The notes beneath the pieces were generated by a model. That model did not search any database and had not been told where the DNA came from. It was given only the letters and a program-made list of their open reading frames with translations. Below, in pieces: positions 40,185-49,139 of a DNA stretch of 64,000 bases. The position numbers and the translations under genes are program-made. Each line of letters opens with the position of its first letter. Within the stretch, counting starts at the first letter, position 1. The DNA is from an uncultured Gemmiger sp. (GTDB lineage Bacteria; Bacillota; Clostridia; Oscillospirales; Ruminococcaceae): contig CALXAH010000006.1 in NCBI GenBank assembly GCA_944386225.1, positions 1 to 64,000 on the forward strand. The letters are read 5' to 3'.

Positions 40185-41153
40185 ATGCGTACCAAACAGG
40201 AACTGTTCCGCGCGGCCAAAGACCGTCTGGCCGAGCAGCACCAGCGGGCGCTGAGCCGGGCGCTGTACAACCGGCAGCAGGCTCAGGAAAAGCTGCCGGA
40301 GCTGGCCGCGCTGGAGGACGAAGCCCGGCGCTGCGGGTTTGAAGCGGCCCGCCTGGCTGCCACCGGCGCGGAAAAGGAGAAGGTACAGGCCATGCTGGCC
40401 AAGGGGGATGAGATCCGCGCCCGCCGGGATGAGCTGCTGCGCGGCGCGGGGATTGACCCTGCCGGGCTGGAGCCGGTGTATGCGTGCCCGGCCTGCCGGG
40501 ATACCGGCCGTGTCAACGGCAATACCTGCGAATGCCTGATCCGGATGGCCCGGCGGCTGCGCCGGGAGGAGATCGCAGCCTCCACCGCCCTGTCGGTAAG
40601 CCGGTTTGAGGCGCTGGACCGTACCCTGTACCCGGATGTGTTTGACCCGGCACTGGGGGATACACAGCGCCGTTACATGACCGAGGTGCTGGACCAGCTG
40701 GAAGAATACGCCAACACCTTTGACGAGCGCAGCGTCAGCCTGGTGCTGCGGGGCAACGCCGGCCTGGGCAAGACCCATGCGGCGCTGGCCATCGCCGGGG
40801 TGGTGCTGGAAAAGGGCTACGACGTGGTCTACATCAGCGCGCAGGAGTTGTTCGGCCGGCTGGAAAAGACCCGGTTTGAAGAAGACAACAGCCTGATGGA
40901 GGGTGTTCTGGAGGCGGATCTGCTGATTCTGGACGATCTGGGCACCGAGTATGTGTCGCCCTATATGCTCAGCTGTTTCTATACGATTCTGAATACCCGC
41001 ATCGGCAACCGCCGCCCCACCATCTACACCACCAACATTGTGGACGGCACCGCTTTTGAAGCCCGCTACACCGAAAAGATTGCCAGCCGCCTGGGCGGCG
41101 AATGCGAGGACTTCCTCTTTGTGGGGGAAGATATCCGTCAGCTGCGGGCCTGA
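40185..41153 (+). CDS. DnaC/DnaI-like helicase loader ATPase
   Basis: The 322-residue protein has an N-terminal zinc-ribbon-like part (CPACRDTGRVNGNTCEC, about residues 100-120) as in DnaI/DnaC-type loaders of Clostridia. It then has an AAA+ domain with Walker A LRGNAGLGKTHAALAIA (about 188-200), Walker B DLLILDDLGTEY and a sensor region TTNIVDGTAF. It should load the replicative helicase with the DnaD-type protein encoded just upstream. Confidence 0.92.
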   Translation: MRTKQELFRAAKDRLAEQHQRALSRALYNRQQAQEKLPELAALEDEARRCGFEAARLAATGAEKEKVQAMLAKGDEIRARRDELLRGAGIDPAGLEPVYACPACRDTGRVNGNTCECLIRMARRLRREEIAASTALSVSRFEALDRTLYPDVFDPALGDTQRRYMTEVLDQLEEYANTFDERSVSLVLRGNAGLGKTHAALAIAGVVLEKGYDVVYISAQELFGRLEKTRFEEDNSLMEGVLEADLLILDDLGTEYVSPYMLSCFYTILNTRIGNRRPTIYTTNIVDGTAFEARYTEKIASRLGGECEDFLFVGEDIRQLRA

Positions 41154-41164
41154 ACCAAACAAAC

Positions 41165-41210
41165 AGCCCCGGGCTGCGTCTTTGGGACGCGGCCCGGGGC
41201 CTTTCTGTTT
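41165..41210. terminator. Terminator between dnaC-like and prfB genes
   Basis: GCCCCGGGCTGCGTC pairs with GACGCGGCCCGGGGC; the plus side continues CTTTCTGTTTTG. Confidence 0.82.
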
Positions 41211-41226
41211 TGTATAGGGCGGGGGA

Positions 41227-42348
41227 TCAGGTCGCCTGCAGTTCGCCGCGGCTGGCGGCTTTCAGGTAGGCATTGATAAAGCCGTCCAGGTCGCCGTCCA
41301 TGACCGCCTGCACGTTGCCGCTTTCGTAGCCGGTGCGGTGATCCTTTACCAGGGTGTAGGGCATGAACACGTAGCTACGGATCTGGTGACCCCAGGCAAT
41401 CTCTTTCTGCACGCCCTTGATGTCGCTGATCTTGTCCAGATGCTCCTGCTCCTTAATCTGATACAGCTTGGAGGCCAGCATCTTCATGGCGGTGTCCCGG
41501 TTCTGGAACTGGCTGCGTTCGGTCTGGCAGCTTACCACGATGCCGGTGGGCTTGTGGATCAGACGCACCGCGCTGGAAGTCTTGTTGATGTGCTGGCCGC
41601 CCGCGCCGCTGGAACGGTACACCTGCATCTCAATATCTTCCGGGCGGATCTCCACCTGGATGCTGTCGTCCATTTCGGGCATGACCTCCAGAGAAGCAAA
41701 GCTGGTCTGGCGGCGGCTCTGGGCGTCAAAGGGGGACACGCGCACCAGCCGGTGCACGCCGTTCTCGCTCTTCAGCAGGCCGTAGGCGTTGGGGCCCTCG
41801 ACCAGGATGGAGGCGCTCTTCAGGCCGGCCTCGTCGCCGTCCTGGTAGTCCAGGGTGCTCACCTTGAAGCCGTGGGCGGTGCCCCAGCGGTTGTACATGC
41901 GGAACAGCATGTCCGCCCAGTCCTGGGCCTCGGTGCCGCCGGTACCGGCGTGGAAGGTCAGGATCGCGTTGTTCTTGTCGTATTCGCCGGAGAGCAGGGT
42001 GATCATCTGCAGCTCATCGATGGCCTGGGCCACCGTCTGCACCGCCTGTTCCGCTTCCGGGATCAGGTCCGGGTCGTTTTCCTCCTCGCACAGAAGCAGC
42101 ATGGTCTGCGCGTCCTCGTACAGGGTTTTCAGCTTGGCATACCGCTCCAGCTTGCCTTTCAGGCTGCTCATCTCGGCAAACACCTTCTGGCTGGCCTCGG
42201 TATCGTCGTAGAACCCGGGCATGGTCATCTTGTTCTCCAGCTCGGCCACACGCTTTTCGCTGGCGGAGATGGCAAGCGCCTCCCCCAGGTCGGCCACGGC
42301 GGTCTCGTAGCCGCCCAGCTGCATTTTCAGTTCGTCTATGGTGATCAT
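41227..42348 (-). CDS. prfB: Peptide chain release factor 2
   Basis: ATG 42348 follows AAAGGACAGGTGCCC at good spacing; a GTG two codons earlier is too close to the SD. The 373-residue protein has the GGQ hydrolysis motif (SSGAGGQHINKTSSAVR) and the codon-recognition region typical of RF2. The N-terminus runs straight through with no in-frame TGA, so the +1 programmed frameshift that autoregulates prfB in many bacteria is absent. It releases peptides at UGA and UAA. Confidence 0.95.
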   Translation of the reverse strand: MITIDELKMQLGGYETAVADLGEALAISASEKRVAELENKMTMPGFYDDTEASQKVFAEMSSLKGKLERYAKLKTLYEDAQTMLLLCEEENDPDLIPEAEQAVQTVAQAIDELQMITLLSGEYDKNNAILTFHAGTGGTEAQDWADMLFRMYNRWGTAHGFKVSTLDYQDGDEAGLKSASILVEGPNAYGLLKSENGVHRLVRVSPFDAQSRRQTSFASLEVMPEMDDSIQVEIRPEDIEMQVYRSSGAGGQHINKTSSAVRLIHKPTGIVVSCQTERSQFQNRDTAMKMLASKLYQIKEQEHLDKISDIKGVQKEIAWGHQIRSYVFMPYTLVKDHRTGYESGNVQAVMDGDLDGFINAYLKAASRGELQAT

Positions 42349-42552
42349 GGGCACCTGTCCTTTCCGCGGGCCCGCGGGCCCGTTCGAGATTCATTTTGTC
42401 AATCAGATTTAGTATATCGAAAAAAGTTTACAAAGTAAAGACGGATTTTTCATGATTTGGCCCGCCGGAACGGGGGATTCGTTTTGCTTTTTGTCCCCCT
42501 TTGCGGTATAATAACACAAAACAAGCGTTTTACCCGCTGCGGAGGGGATCTT

Positions 42553-43575
42553 ATGTACGATTATACCGGCCAGAAATGTGCCGTGTGCCAGAAGGCGTTT
42601 AAACAGGGGGACGATATCGTCGTCTGCCCGGAGTGCGGTGCGCCTTACCACCGCGAATGCTATGAAAAAACCGGCCATTGCCTGTTTGAGGACAGGCACG
42701 CCCCGGACTTCGAGTGGAAACCCGCCCCGCCCCCGGAGGAACAGCATTTCCACCGGCCCCGGCGGGAACCTACCGGCGTCTGCCCGGTGTGCGGTGCCCA
42801 GAACCCGGCCGAGGCGCTGTTCTGCCGCAGCTGCGGCGCGCCCATGCATGAGACAGAACCGGAACAGCCCGGCCAGCAGGGCGCTTCCGGCCCCCGGTAC
42901 CAGGCGGCGGGCCCGGCCCGGCCCCAGCAGACGGAGGCACAGCAGGAGCAGACCTATGTGCAGATGGAGTTCCCGGTGCAGCCGGACGAAAAGCTGGACG
43001 GCATCGAGGCCCGGTACTGGGCGGCCTATGTGGGCAACAACGCGCCCATCTATCTGCTGAACTTCAAGCGTATGGAGGTCAGCGGCCAGAAAACCGGTAT
43101 GAGCATCAGCGCGCTGTTGTTCGGGCCGCTGTATTTCTTCTATCGCCGGGTATGGGGGGCGGCGGTGGCCTTCGGCGCGCTGAGCCTGTTGCTTTCGGCC
43201 CCTTCGGTGCTGCTGATGCTGCAGATCGCCGGGCATCCGCTTTTCGCCTGGATGGATCCGAACGTACTGCAGGTTCTGTCCAACGTGGCCGCGGGCCTGC
43301 GGGCTGCCATGATGCTGTCCTGCGGGCTGTTCGGTACCTACTTCTACCGCCGGGAGGCCGGGCGGCGCATCCGCCGCCTGCTGGACGGCTGCCCGCCCCA
43401 GACCGAGGTGCGGGAACAGACGCTGGCCGCCGCGGGCGGCCCCAGCCTGGTGGCACTGATTCTGGCCCTGGGCGCTGTGGTGGCGCTGGCCATGCTGGAG
43501 TTCTTTATGCTGATGTCCTCGCCCTCGGTGGGTACCCTGCTGAGCTGGCTGGGCATCTCCGGCACTTTGTTGTAA
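42553..43575 (+). CDS. RING-like/zinc-ribbon DUF2628 membrane protein
   Basis: ATG 42553 follows GGAGGGGATCTT. The 340-residue protein has an N-terminal prokaryotic RING-type zinc finger (CAVCQKAFKQGDDIVVCPECGAPYHRECYEKTGHC, split here as two CxxC sites plus His/Cys), a second zinc ribbon (CPVCGAQ...CRSCGAP, about residues 78-100) and a Gln/Pro linker. It ends with a DUF2628 membrane region (about 155-335). Such proteins are frequent in Clostridia and of unknown function. It is followed by galU. Confidence 0.85.
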   Translation: MYDYTGQKCAVCQKAFKQGDDIVVCPECGAPYHRECYEKTGHCLFEDRHAPDFEWKPAPPPEEQHFHRPRREPTGVCPVCGAQNPAEALFCRSCGAPMHETEPEQPGQQGASGPRYQAAGPARPQQTEAQQEQTYVQMEFPVQPDEKLDGIEARYWAAYVGNNAPIYLLNFKRMEVSGQKTGMSISALLFGPLYFFYRRVWGAAVAFGALSLLLSAPSVLLMLQIAGHPLFAWMDPNVLQVLSNVAAGLRAAMMLSCGLFGTYFYRREAGRRIRRLLDGCPPQTEVREQTLAAAGGPSLVALILALGAVVALAMLEFFMLMSSPSVGTLLSWLGISGTLL

Positions 43576-43634
43576 GGCCGGCGTTCCGCCGGTAAAGATA
43601 AACGGATAGAAAACAAAAAGGACGGTATAGCAGT

Positions 43635-44504
43635 ATGCGAGTAACCAAAGCCATTATCCCGGCCGCCGGGCTGGGCACCCGGGTCTTGCCCGCCACCAAG
43701 GCCATGCCCAAGGAAATGCTGCCCATTGTGGATAAGCCCGCCATCCAGTATATTGTGGAGGAAGCGGTGGCCGCCGGAATTCAGGACATCCTGATCATCA
43801 CCGGCCGCAACAAGGATATCATCGAGGATCATTTCGACCGCGCCCCCGAGCTGGAGACCGCGCTGGGCCGTCCCGGCAAGGAGAAAGCCCTGGAGGAATG
43901 CCTGGGCATTGCCGGCATGGCCAACATCTTCTTTGTGCGCCAGAAGCAGACACTGGGCCTGGGCCATGCGGTGCTGATGGCCAAGCCCTTTACCGGCGAC
44001 GAGCCCTTTGTGGTCATGTACGGCGACGACGTGATCATGGGTGAGGATCCGGTGGCCGGGCAGCTGATCCGGGCCTATGAGGCCTACGGGCGGGCCGCGG
44101 TGGGCATCAAGGAGGTGCCCAAAGCCGATCTGCAGAAGTATTGCTCCATGAAGGCCGAGCCTATTCAGGGCAACCACTATTTCATCGACGATATGATCGA
44201 GAAGCCCGACCCCGGGCAGGAATTCTCCAACTTCTCCATCCTGGGCCGCTGTCTGCTGACCCCGGAGATCTACACCATCCTGGAGCATACCGCCCCCGGT
44301 GCGGGCGGGGAGATCCAGCTCACCGATGCCATGGCGGTGCTGGCCCGGGAAAAGGGCGTGACCGGTGTGGACTTTACCGGCAAGCGGTACGACATGGGCA
44401 ACAAGCTGGGTGTGATGCAGGCCCAGGTGGAAACCGCCTTGCGCCATCCGGAAATCGGCCCGGCGTTCCGGGAGTATCTGCGTGAGCTGAGCAAAACCCT
44501 GTAA
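43635..44504 (+). CDS. galU: UTP-glucose-1-phosphate uridylyltransferase
   Basis: The 289-residue protein starts RVTKAIIPAAGLGTRVLPATKAMPKEML, the nucleotide-binding signature. It continues with FVVMYGDDVIMGE and IDDMIEKPDPGQE, ending with a substrate-binding lysine region (KGVTGVDFTGKRYDMGNKLG). It makes UDP-glucose for cell-surface polymers and Leloir metabolism. Confidence 0.95.
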   Translation: MRVTKAIIPAAGLGTRVLPATKAMPKEMLPIVDKPAIQYIVEEAVAAGIQDILIITGRNKDIIEDHFDRAPELETALGRPGKEKALEECLGIAGMANIFFVRQKQTLGLGHAVLMAKPFTGDEPFVVMYGDDVIMGEDPVAGQLIRAYEAYGRAAVGIKEVPKADLQKYCSMKAEPIQGNHYFIDDMIEKPDPGQEFSNFSILGRCLLTPEIYTILEHTAPGAGGEIQLTDAMAVLAREKGVTGVDFTGKRYDMGNKLGVMQAQVETALRHPEIGPAFREYLRELSKTL

Positions 44505-44524
44505 ACAGGCGCTTTTTTTGCAAA

Positions 44525-44563
44525 AAACCACCCCGCGGCCGCTTGACAGCCGCGGGGTGGTTT
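44525..44563 (+). terminator. galU terminator that overlaps the rpsF promoter
   Basis: AAACCACCCCGCGGC (44525-44539) pairs perfectly with GCCGCGGGGTGGTTT (44549-44563). The 9-nt loop contains the TTGACA -35 box of the next operon. The 3' T tract is only TTT. Confidence 0.8.
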
Positions 44564-44571
44564 GATATAAT
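44543..44571 (+). promoter_or_regulatory. Promoter of rpsF-ssb-rpsR
   Basis: TTGACA (44543-44548), 17 bp and TATAAT (44566-44571), a consensus sigma-A promoter. The leader (about 90 nt) holds hairpins (GCTGCC...GGGCAGC and GGCGGCGCG...) that might be the S6-S18 autoregulatory site; I could not confirm the conserved bases. Confidence 0.9.
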
Positions 44572-44669
44572 AAGTTGCTGCCTTGTGAACAGGGCAGCGG
44601 CGGCGCGCTGTTTTGCGCCGCATCCTTGCCCCGAAAGGGGCCATACGTCCAAAAGGAGGTGTACAGAGA

Positions 44670-44954
44670 ATGGCTAAGTACGAAACCATGCTGGTTACCA
44701 GCGCCGCTCTGGATGAGGAGGCTTCCACCGCTCTGGTGGGCAAGTTCAAGTCCCTCATCGAGGCGAACGGCACCATCGATTCTGTCGACGAGTGGGGCAA
44801 GCGCCGTCTGGCGTATCCCATCAACGACGAGGTCGAGGGCGTTTACACTGTGATCCAGTTCACCAGCGAGCCCAGCTTCCCCGCTGAGCTGGAGCGTGTT
44901 TACAAGATCACCGACGGTGTTCTGCGCTTCTTGACCACCGCTGTCGAGGCGTAA
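44670..44954 (+). CDS. rpsF: Small ribosomal subunit protein bS6
   Basis: ATG 44670 follows AAAAGGAGGTGTACAGAGA. The 94-residue protein has the S6 ferredoxin-like fold with KYETMLVTSAALDEE, DEWGKRRLAYPINDEVEG and a C-terminal YKITDGVLRFLT. It is the first gene of the conserved rpsF-ssb-rpsR operon. Confidence 0.97.
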   Translation: MAKYETMLVTSAALDEEASTALVGKFKSLIEANGTIDSVDEWGKRRLAYPINDEVEGVYTVIQFTSEPSFPAELERVYKITDGVLRFLTTAVEA

Positions 44955-44965
44955 GGAGGCAAACC

Positions 44966-45421
44966 ATGCTGAATGTTGTTGCGATCATGGGCCGGCTGGT
45001 GTCCGACCCGCAGCTGCGTCAGACCAACACCGGCAAGAGCGTGGCGTCCCTTCGCATCGCCTGCGACCGGGGCCGGCGCGACGCCAACGGTCAGATGCAG
45101 GCCGACTTCTTCGATGTGACCGCCTGGGACCGTACCGCGGAGTTTATCTGCCGGTACTTCCATAAGGGCGAGATGATCGCCGTGGATGGCCGCCTGCAGT
45201 CCCGCAGCTACCAGGACAAGAACGGCAATAACCGCACTGCCATCGAAATTGTGGCCAATAACGCCAACTTCGTGGGCAGCAAGGGGTCCGGCAACAGCGG
45301 CAGCCCCGCGCCGCAGGAGTATGCCCGGCCGGCCGCTGTGGAAGCGGCCCCCAGCTATTCCGTGGGCAGCAATGAGGATTTCTCGGTGATCGATGCCGAC
45401 AGCGAGGATCTTCCGTTCTAA
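44966..45421 (+). CDS. ssb: Single-stranded DNA-binding protein
   Basis: The 151-residue protein has an OB-fold (residues 1-105: NVVAIMGRLVSDPQLRQT, FFDVTAWDRTAEFICRYFHKGEMIAVDGRLQSRSYQD), a flexible linker and the acidic tip DSEDLPF that recruits repair proteins. It begins 11 bases after rpsF and is co-transcribed with ribosomal proteins. Confidence 0.97.
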   Translation: MLNVVAIMGRLVSDPQLRQTNTGKSVASLRIACDRGRRDANGQMQADFFDVTAWDRTAEFICRYFHKGEMIAVDGRLQSRSYQDKNGNNRTAIEIVANNANFVGSKGSGNSGSPAPQEYARPAAVEAAPSYSVGSNEDFSVIDADSEDLPF

Positions 45422-45480
45422 AGGCCGGTTTCCGGCCCGAACACAGAGTTCGACAGTATTCTGACAGGAGGTAACAAGCC

Positions 45481-45738
45481 ATGGCTTTTGAAAAGACCGA
45501 AGGCGCCCGTCCCGCTCGTCCCGTGCGGCGCGGCCGCAAGAAGGTGTGCAGCTTCTGCGTGGATCGCGTGGATCACATCGACTACAAGGATGTGGCCCGT
45601 CTGCGCAAGTACGTGAGCGAGCGCGCCAAGATCATCCCCCGCCGTGTCACCGGCACCTGCGCGTTCCATCAGCGCGAGCTGACCGTCGCCATCAAGCGTG
45701 CCCGTCACGTGGCCCTGATGCCCTACGTGAGCGACTGA
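45481..45738 (+). CDS. rpsR: Small ribosomal subunit protein bS18
   Basis: ATG 45481 follows CAGGAGGTAACAAGCC. The 85-residue protein has a basic N-terminal extension ([10 protein letters not shown]), a Cys pair region ([15 protein letters not shown]) and the core [23 protein letters not shown]. The C36-type residues suggest a zinc-retaining form. It ends the operon. Confidence 0.97.
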   Translation: MAFEKTEGARPARPVRRGRKKVCSFCVDRVDHIDYKDVARLRKYVSERAKIIPRRVTGTCAFHQRELTVAIKRARHVALMPYVSD

Positions 45739-45756
45739 TCGCGTATCCATCAACCA

Positions 45757-45792
45757 AAACGGCCGAAGGCAGCGCCTTCGGCCGTTTTTTTG
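45757..45792 (+). terminator. Terminator after rpsR
   Basis: AAACGGCCGAAGGC pairs with GCCTTCGGCCGTTT and is followed by TTTT. Confidence 0.93.
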
Positions 45793-45883
45793 TCCGGCTT
45801 TTTTCTGTCGGACAGATGTGCTATACTGGTACCGTATTGATACAAAATTCGCGCCGCGTGCGGCGTAAAGGAGGCTGCCGCAG

Positions 45884-46384
45884 GTGGCAAAATATGCAAA
45901 ACGGGATCGGGTTCCGGCGTTGATTCTGGCGCTGGGTCTGGCGGCCATTGGGGCGTTCTGCCTTGTGTTGCGGGCGGAATTGCGCCTGCCCCGTGCCATT
46001 TCGACCGAAGGGCTGGATATTCTGCCGGCCGGCAGCTATGCCTGCGCCTTTTATCCGGCGGAGGATGCCCGCAACGGGGACATAGCTCTTACCGGCTGGG
46101 CCGTACCGGAAGGGGAGAGGTACGAACAGGTGCGCCAATGGGTAGCAGTGTACGACAGCCAAACCGGCCGCTATACCCGTCTGTCCACGGTGATGGTGGA
46201 AAATTATGAACCGATGGAAACGCTGGACGATCCCCAGAACGCGCTGTTCGGCGGATTTTACGCCTTGGTTCCGGAAAAGCTGGCCGCGGCAGCCGACAGC
46301 TTGGAACTTTGTATTCTGGATCGCTCCAACCTGCGCCGCAATCTGGTACATACCGGCGTGATGCTCAGCGAGGTGTTGGAATGA
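45884..46384 (+). CDS. Hypothetical single-pass membrane protein (signal-anchored)
   Basis: The likely start is GTG 45884 after AAAGGAGGCTGCCGCAG. The 166-residue protein has a basic start and one N-terminal helix (about residues 10-30), followed by an extracytoplasmic domain of about 130 residues (DILPAGSYACAFYPAED...VMVENYEPMETLDDP). I do not recognise the domain. It overlaps the next gene by 4 bases (ATGA), so the two membrane proteins are likely one functional unit. An extended -10 element TGCTATACT lies about 60 bases upstream. Confidence 0.75.
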   Translation: MAKYAKRDRVPALILALGLAAIGAFCLVLRAELRLPRAISTEGLDILPAGSYACAFYPAEDARNGDIALTGWAVPEGERYEQVRQWVAVYDSQTGRYTRLSTVMVENYEPMETLDDPQNALFGGFYALVPEKLAAAADSLELCILDRSNLRRNLVHTGVMLSEVLE

Positions 46385-47736
46385 AAACAGGCAAAGCAAG
46401 CCGTCGGCGGTTATGGCTGGCTGTGATTTTCGGCGTGTTTTTTCTGGCGGTGGCCCTGTACCATCTGCCGCTGACAGCCAGCAACGACGACCTGTATTAC
46501 GGCGCGGTACTCAACGTGGAGACCTGGCCGCAGTTTTTGCTGCGGCATTATCAGGTCTGGTCGGCCCGCCTGATTATCGACGGGTTCCTGGCCTGGTTTG
46601 CCCGGCTGCCCTATTGGGTATGGAAAATTCTCGACAGTCTGATTTGGGGCAGCCTGCCCTGGCTGCTCTGCCGGGCCGCCCGGCTGGAGGGCCGCCCCTG
46701 GGCAGCCATGACCGCCTGCGGGGTGCTGGCCTTTTATCCCTGGCATCATATCTCCGGCGCGGGCTGGATGGTAACCACCGTGTTCTATCTTTGGACCGGT
46801 GCGGCAGCACTGGCCGCCATAGGGTTGCTGGTGCGCAGCCTGCACGGCAAAATCGTTCGGCCCTGGCAAACGGTGCTGGCGCTGGCGGGAATGACATTTG
46901 CCTGCAATATGGAGCCGGTGGCCCTGTTCTGTGCGCTCTGCCTGGTGCCGTTCTGCCTGTGGCGGCTGATACGCCGCAAACCGGTGGGTGTTTTGCTGGC
47001 CGGTATGACCCTGATCCCGCTTCTGATGCTGGCATTTGCCGCCCTTTCGCCCGGCCTGGCCAGCCGCACCGGCGGCGAAACCGCCTCCTACTGGGTGGAT
47101 ATGCCGATGCGGGGGCTGTTCCAGCGGCTGGAACTGGGCCTTGTATTCAGCCTGGAACCGCTGTTCTTTGAGCGGAACTGGGTGTTCCTGATCTTCTGCG
47201 TGCTGCTGGTGCGGGCTGTCTGGCGCTGTGCCCGCCGCCCGCTGCCGCTGGTCTGTGCGGGGGTTCCGTTGGCGGCTGTTCTGCTCTTTGGCTGGGCCGG
47301 TGCATGGACTTTCCGTCTGCTGCCAGCGCTGGAAGTCCTGCGCCCCGCCGATTATGAGGAGGGCGGTGTGACCCTGCAAACCAGTGGAAGCTGGGCGGCC
47401 TATCTGCCGCTTGCCGTCTGCTGCGTGCTGTTTTTGCTTTGCTGCGTGGCACTGCTGGTGGTTCTGGGCCCGGGGATCCGGGGGTGGATCGGTCTGTGGG
47501 TCATGGCTGCCGGCCTGTGTACTCAGGGGATGCTGGGCTTTTCGCCCACCATCTGGATCTCCGGCACCCGTACCGAGTTCTTCTTTATGCTTTCCATCAT
47601 GGCCCTGTGCCTGCTGCTTGTGCGGCGCTGCCCGCCCCGGGGACGGGTGGACAGGCTGGGATTCGGGGCATTTTACGCCCTGTCCCTGGTTATGCTGGCG
47701 CGTATGGCCTGGCAGGGCGTAAGCACGCTGCTGTAA
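46381..47736 (+). CDS. Polytopic membrane protein, DUF6056-like (glycosyltransferase C-type fold)
   Basis: ATG 46381 overlaps the previous stop. The 451-residue protein has about ten helices. After the first helix it shows ASNDDLYYG, then a second helix region with HYQVWSARLIIDGFLAWFARLP, a layout seen in DUF6056 and other GT-C-like proteins, where acidic residues in the first outside loop are catalytic. A lipid-linked sugar transferase role is possible but unproven. The partner at 45884 might supply an extracellular domain. Confidence 0.7.
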   Translation: MKTGKASRRRLWLAVIFGVFFLAVALYHLPLTASNDDLYYGAVLNVETWPQFLLRHYQVWSARLIIDGFLAWFARLPYWVWKILDSLIWGSLPWLLCRAARLEGRPWAAMTACGVLAFYPWHHISGAGWMVTTVFYLWTGAAALAAIGLLVRSLHGKIVRPWQTVLALAGMTFACNMEPVALFCALCLVPFCLWRLIRRKPVGVLLAGMTLIPLLMLAFAALSPGLASRTGGETASYWVDMPMRGLFQRLELGLVFSLEPLFFERNWVFLIFCVLLVRAVWRCARRPLPLVCAGVPLAAVLLFGWAGAWTFRLLPALEVLRPADYEEGGVTLQTSGSWAAYLPLAVCCVLFLLCCVALLVVLGPGIRGWIGLWVMAAGLCTQGMLGFSPTIWISGTRTEFFFMLSIMALCLLLVRRCPPRGRVDRLGFGAFYALSLVMLARMAWQGVSTLL

Positions 47737-47749
47737 TTGATTGTTGCAC

Positions 47750-47785
47750 AAAAAAGAACGCTTCCCGCGGGAAGCGTTCTTTTTT
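47750..47785. terminator. Bidirectional terminator
   Basis: AAAAAAGAACGCTTCCCG pairs perfectly with CGGGAAGCGTTCTTTTTT, serving the convergent DUF6056-like and AI-2E-family genes. Confidence 0.95.
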
Positions 47786-47788
47786 GTG

Positions 47789-48973
47789 TTATTCGGTTGG
47801 CAGGGTGGGATCTTCGCCTTCCGGCGGGAGGCATTCCTCCGGCGGCAGGGGATGGCCGTATTCGTCCACACCGCGGCGCTTGAGCGCCAGGGCCAGCCAG
47901 TCACTGACCAGCGAGTACAGCACCGCAAAGGTGGGCACGCCCAGCACCATGCCGGGGAACCCGAACAGCCCGCCGCCCACGGTGATGGCCACCAGAACCC
48001 AAAGCGCGGAAAGCCCGGTGGAATCGCCCAGGATCTTGGGCCCCAGAATATTGCCGTCAAACTGCTGCAGCACCAGCACGAATACGGCGAATTCCAGCGC
48101 CTTGATGGGGTCGAAGATCAGCAGAATCATGATGCTGGGAATCGCGCCGATAAACGGCCCGAAGAAGGGGATCACGTTGGTCACGCCGATCACCGTGCTG
48201 ATCAGCACGGCAAGCGGCATCCGGAACAGGGACATGCCGATAAAGCAGATGATGCCGATGATCAGGCTGTCCAACAGTTTGCCGTTGATAAAGCCGCTGA
48301 ATACCTCGTTGGCGTGGCTGCAGGTCTCCAGCACCTTGCGGCCCCGGCGGGGCGGCAGCACAGCGTATACCACCTTGTGCATCTGGTGGATCAGCTTATC
48401 CTTTTCCAGCAGCATGTACAGCGCCGAAATAATGGCGGTAACGGCGGTAACCAGGCCGTTGCCGATGGCTACGCCGTATCCCAGCAGTTTGGGCAGCACC
48501 AGGGTGGTGATCAGGCTGCTGGCCTGGCTGATCATCTCCCCGTAGGAGGAGAGCACCTTATCCAGCTCCGCGCTGTCCAGCCCGAATTCAACCGAGACAT
48601 CCTGAATCCAGACCCGCAGCTGGGTCAGATAGCCGGGCACACCGGCAGCCAGGGTGGTCAGGCTCTGCACAACCTGGGGAATAACCAGCCCCAGCAGCAC
48701 GCTTACCAGAACCAGCGCACAGACGAAGGAAAGCGCCACCGCGGGCCCCCGTTTTCCGCCGAACAGTTTTTTCTGAAAGTAGCGGGCGGGGCCGTCCAGC
48801 AGATAGGCGATGGCAATGCCGATGAAAAACGGCGACAAAAGGGAGAAAACCTGCCCGGCCACCGCCTTGACCTGTGTGAAGTTGGACAGTCCCAGATAAA
48901 ACAGAATGCCGGAAAATACGACGATCAGGTGGGAGGCTACGTTCTGCGTAACCTGCCATTTGCTGTTCTTCAT
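47789..48973 (-). CDS. AI-2E family transporter (PerM/TqsA-like)
   Basis: The 394-residue polytopic protein shows the family features: two N-terminal helices (LIVVFSGILFYLGLSNF), PFFIGIAIAYLLDGPARYFQKKL, then the C-terminal GVTNVIPFFGPFIGAIPSIMILLIFDPIKALEFAVFVLVLQQFDGNILGPKILG helices, each split in the chain as usual. Members include AI-2 exporters (TqsA) and sodium/proton antiporters. The presence of luxS in the window makes AI-2 efflux a possibility, but the family is broad. An extended -10 (TATAAT at 49033-49028) precedes it. Confidence 0.9.
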   Translation of the reverse strand: MKNSKWQVTQNVASHLIVVFSGILFYLGLSNFTQVKAVAGQVFSLLSPFFIGIAIAYLLDGPARYFQKKLFGGKRGPAVALSFVCALVLVSVLLGLVIPQVVQSLTTLAAGVPGYLTQLRVWIQDVSVEFGLDSAELDKVLSSYGEMISQASSLITTLVLPKLLGYGVAIGNGLVTAVTAIISALYMLLEKDKLIHQMHKVVYAVLPPRRGRKVLETCSHANEVFSGFINGKLLDSLIIGIICFIGMSLFRMPLAVLISTVIGVTNVIPFFGPFIGAIPSIMILLIFDPIKALEFAVFVLVLQQFDGNILGPKILGDSTGLSALWVLVAITVGGGLFGFPGMVLGVPTFAVLYSLVSDWLALALKRRGVDEYGHPLPPEECLPPEGEDPTLPTE

Positions 48974-49099
48974 CCTTCACGCTCCCCGCCGCGCAGTCAG
49001 GCGGCGCTTCTTTTCTTTACTGTTCTTATTATAGCGTGGACGCGGCCAGAATTCCAGAGCCTGACGCCGCCTGTGCAAAGAAAGAGGTACACAGGCAAT

Positions 49100-49130
49100 G
49101 AGCCCCGCGGCAAAACGCCGCGGGGCTCAC
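49100..49130 (-). terminator. Hairpin after glmS
   Basis: GAGCCCCGCGGC pairs perfectly with GCCGCGGGGCTC ten bases past the glmS stop. It has no T tract on the minus strand, so termination efficiency is uncertain. Confidence 0.55.
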
Positions 49131-49139
49131 TGGCAAAAC

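Noticed and set aside
44572..44669. S6-S18 autoregulatory RNA in the rpsF leader
   Set aside because: Hairpins are present, but I could not match the conserved internal-loop bases with confidence, so it is mentioned only in the promoter entry.
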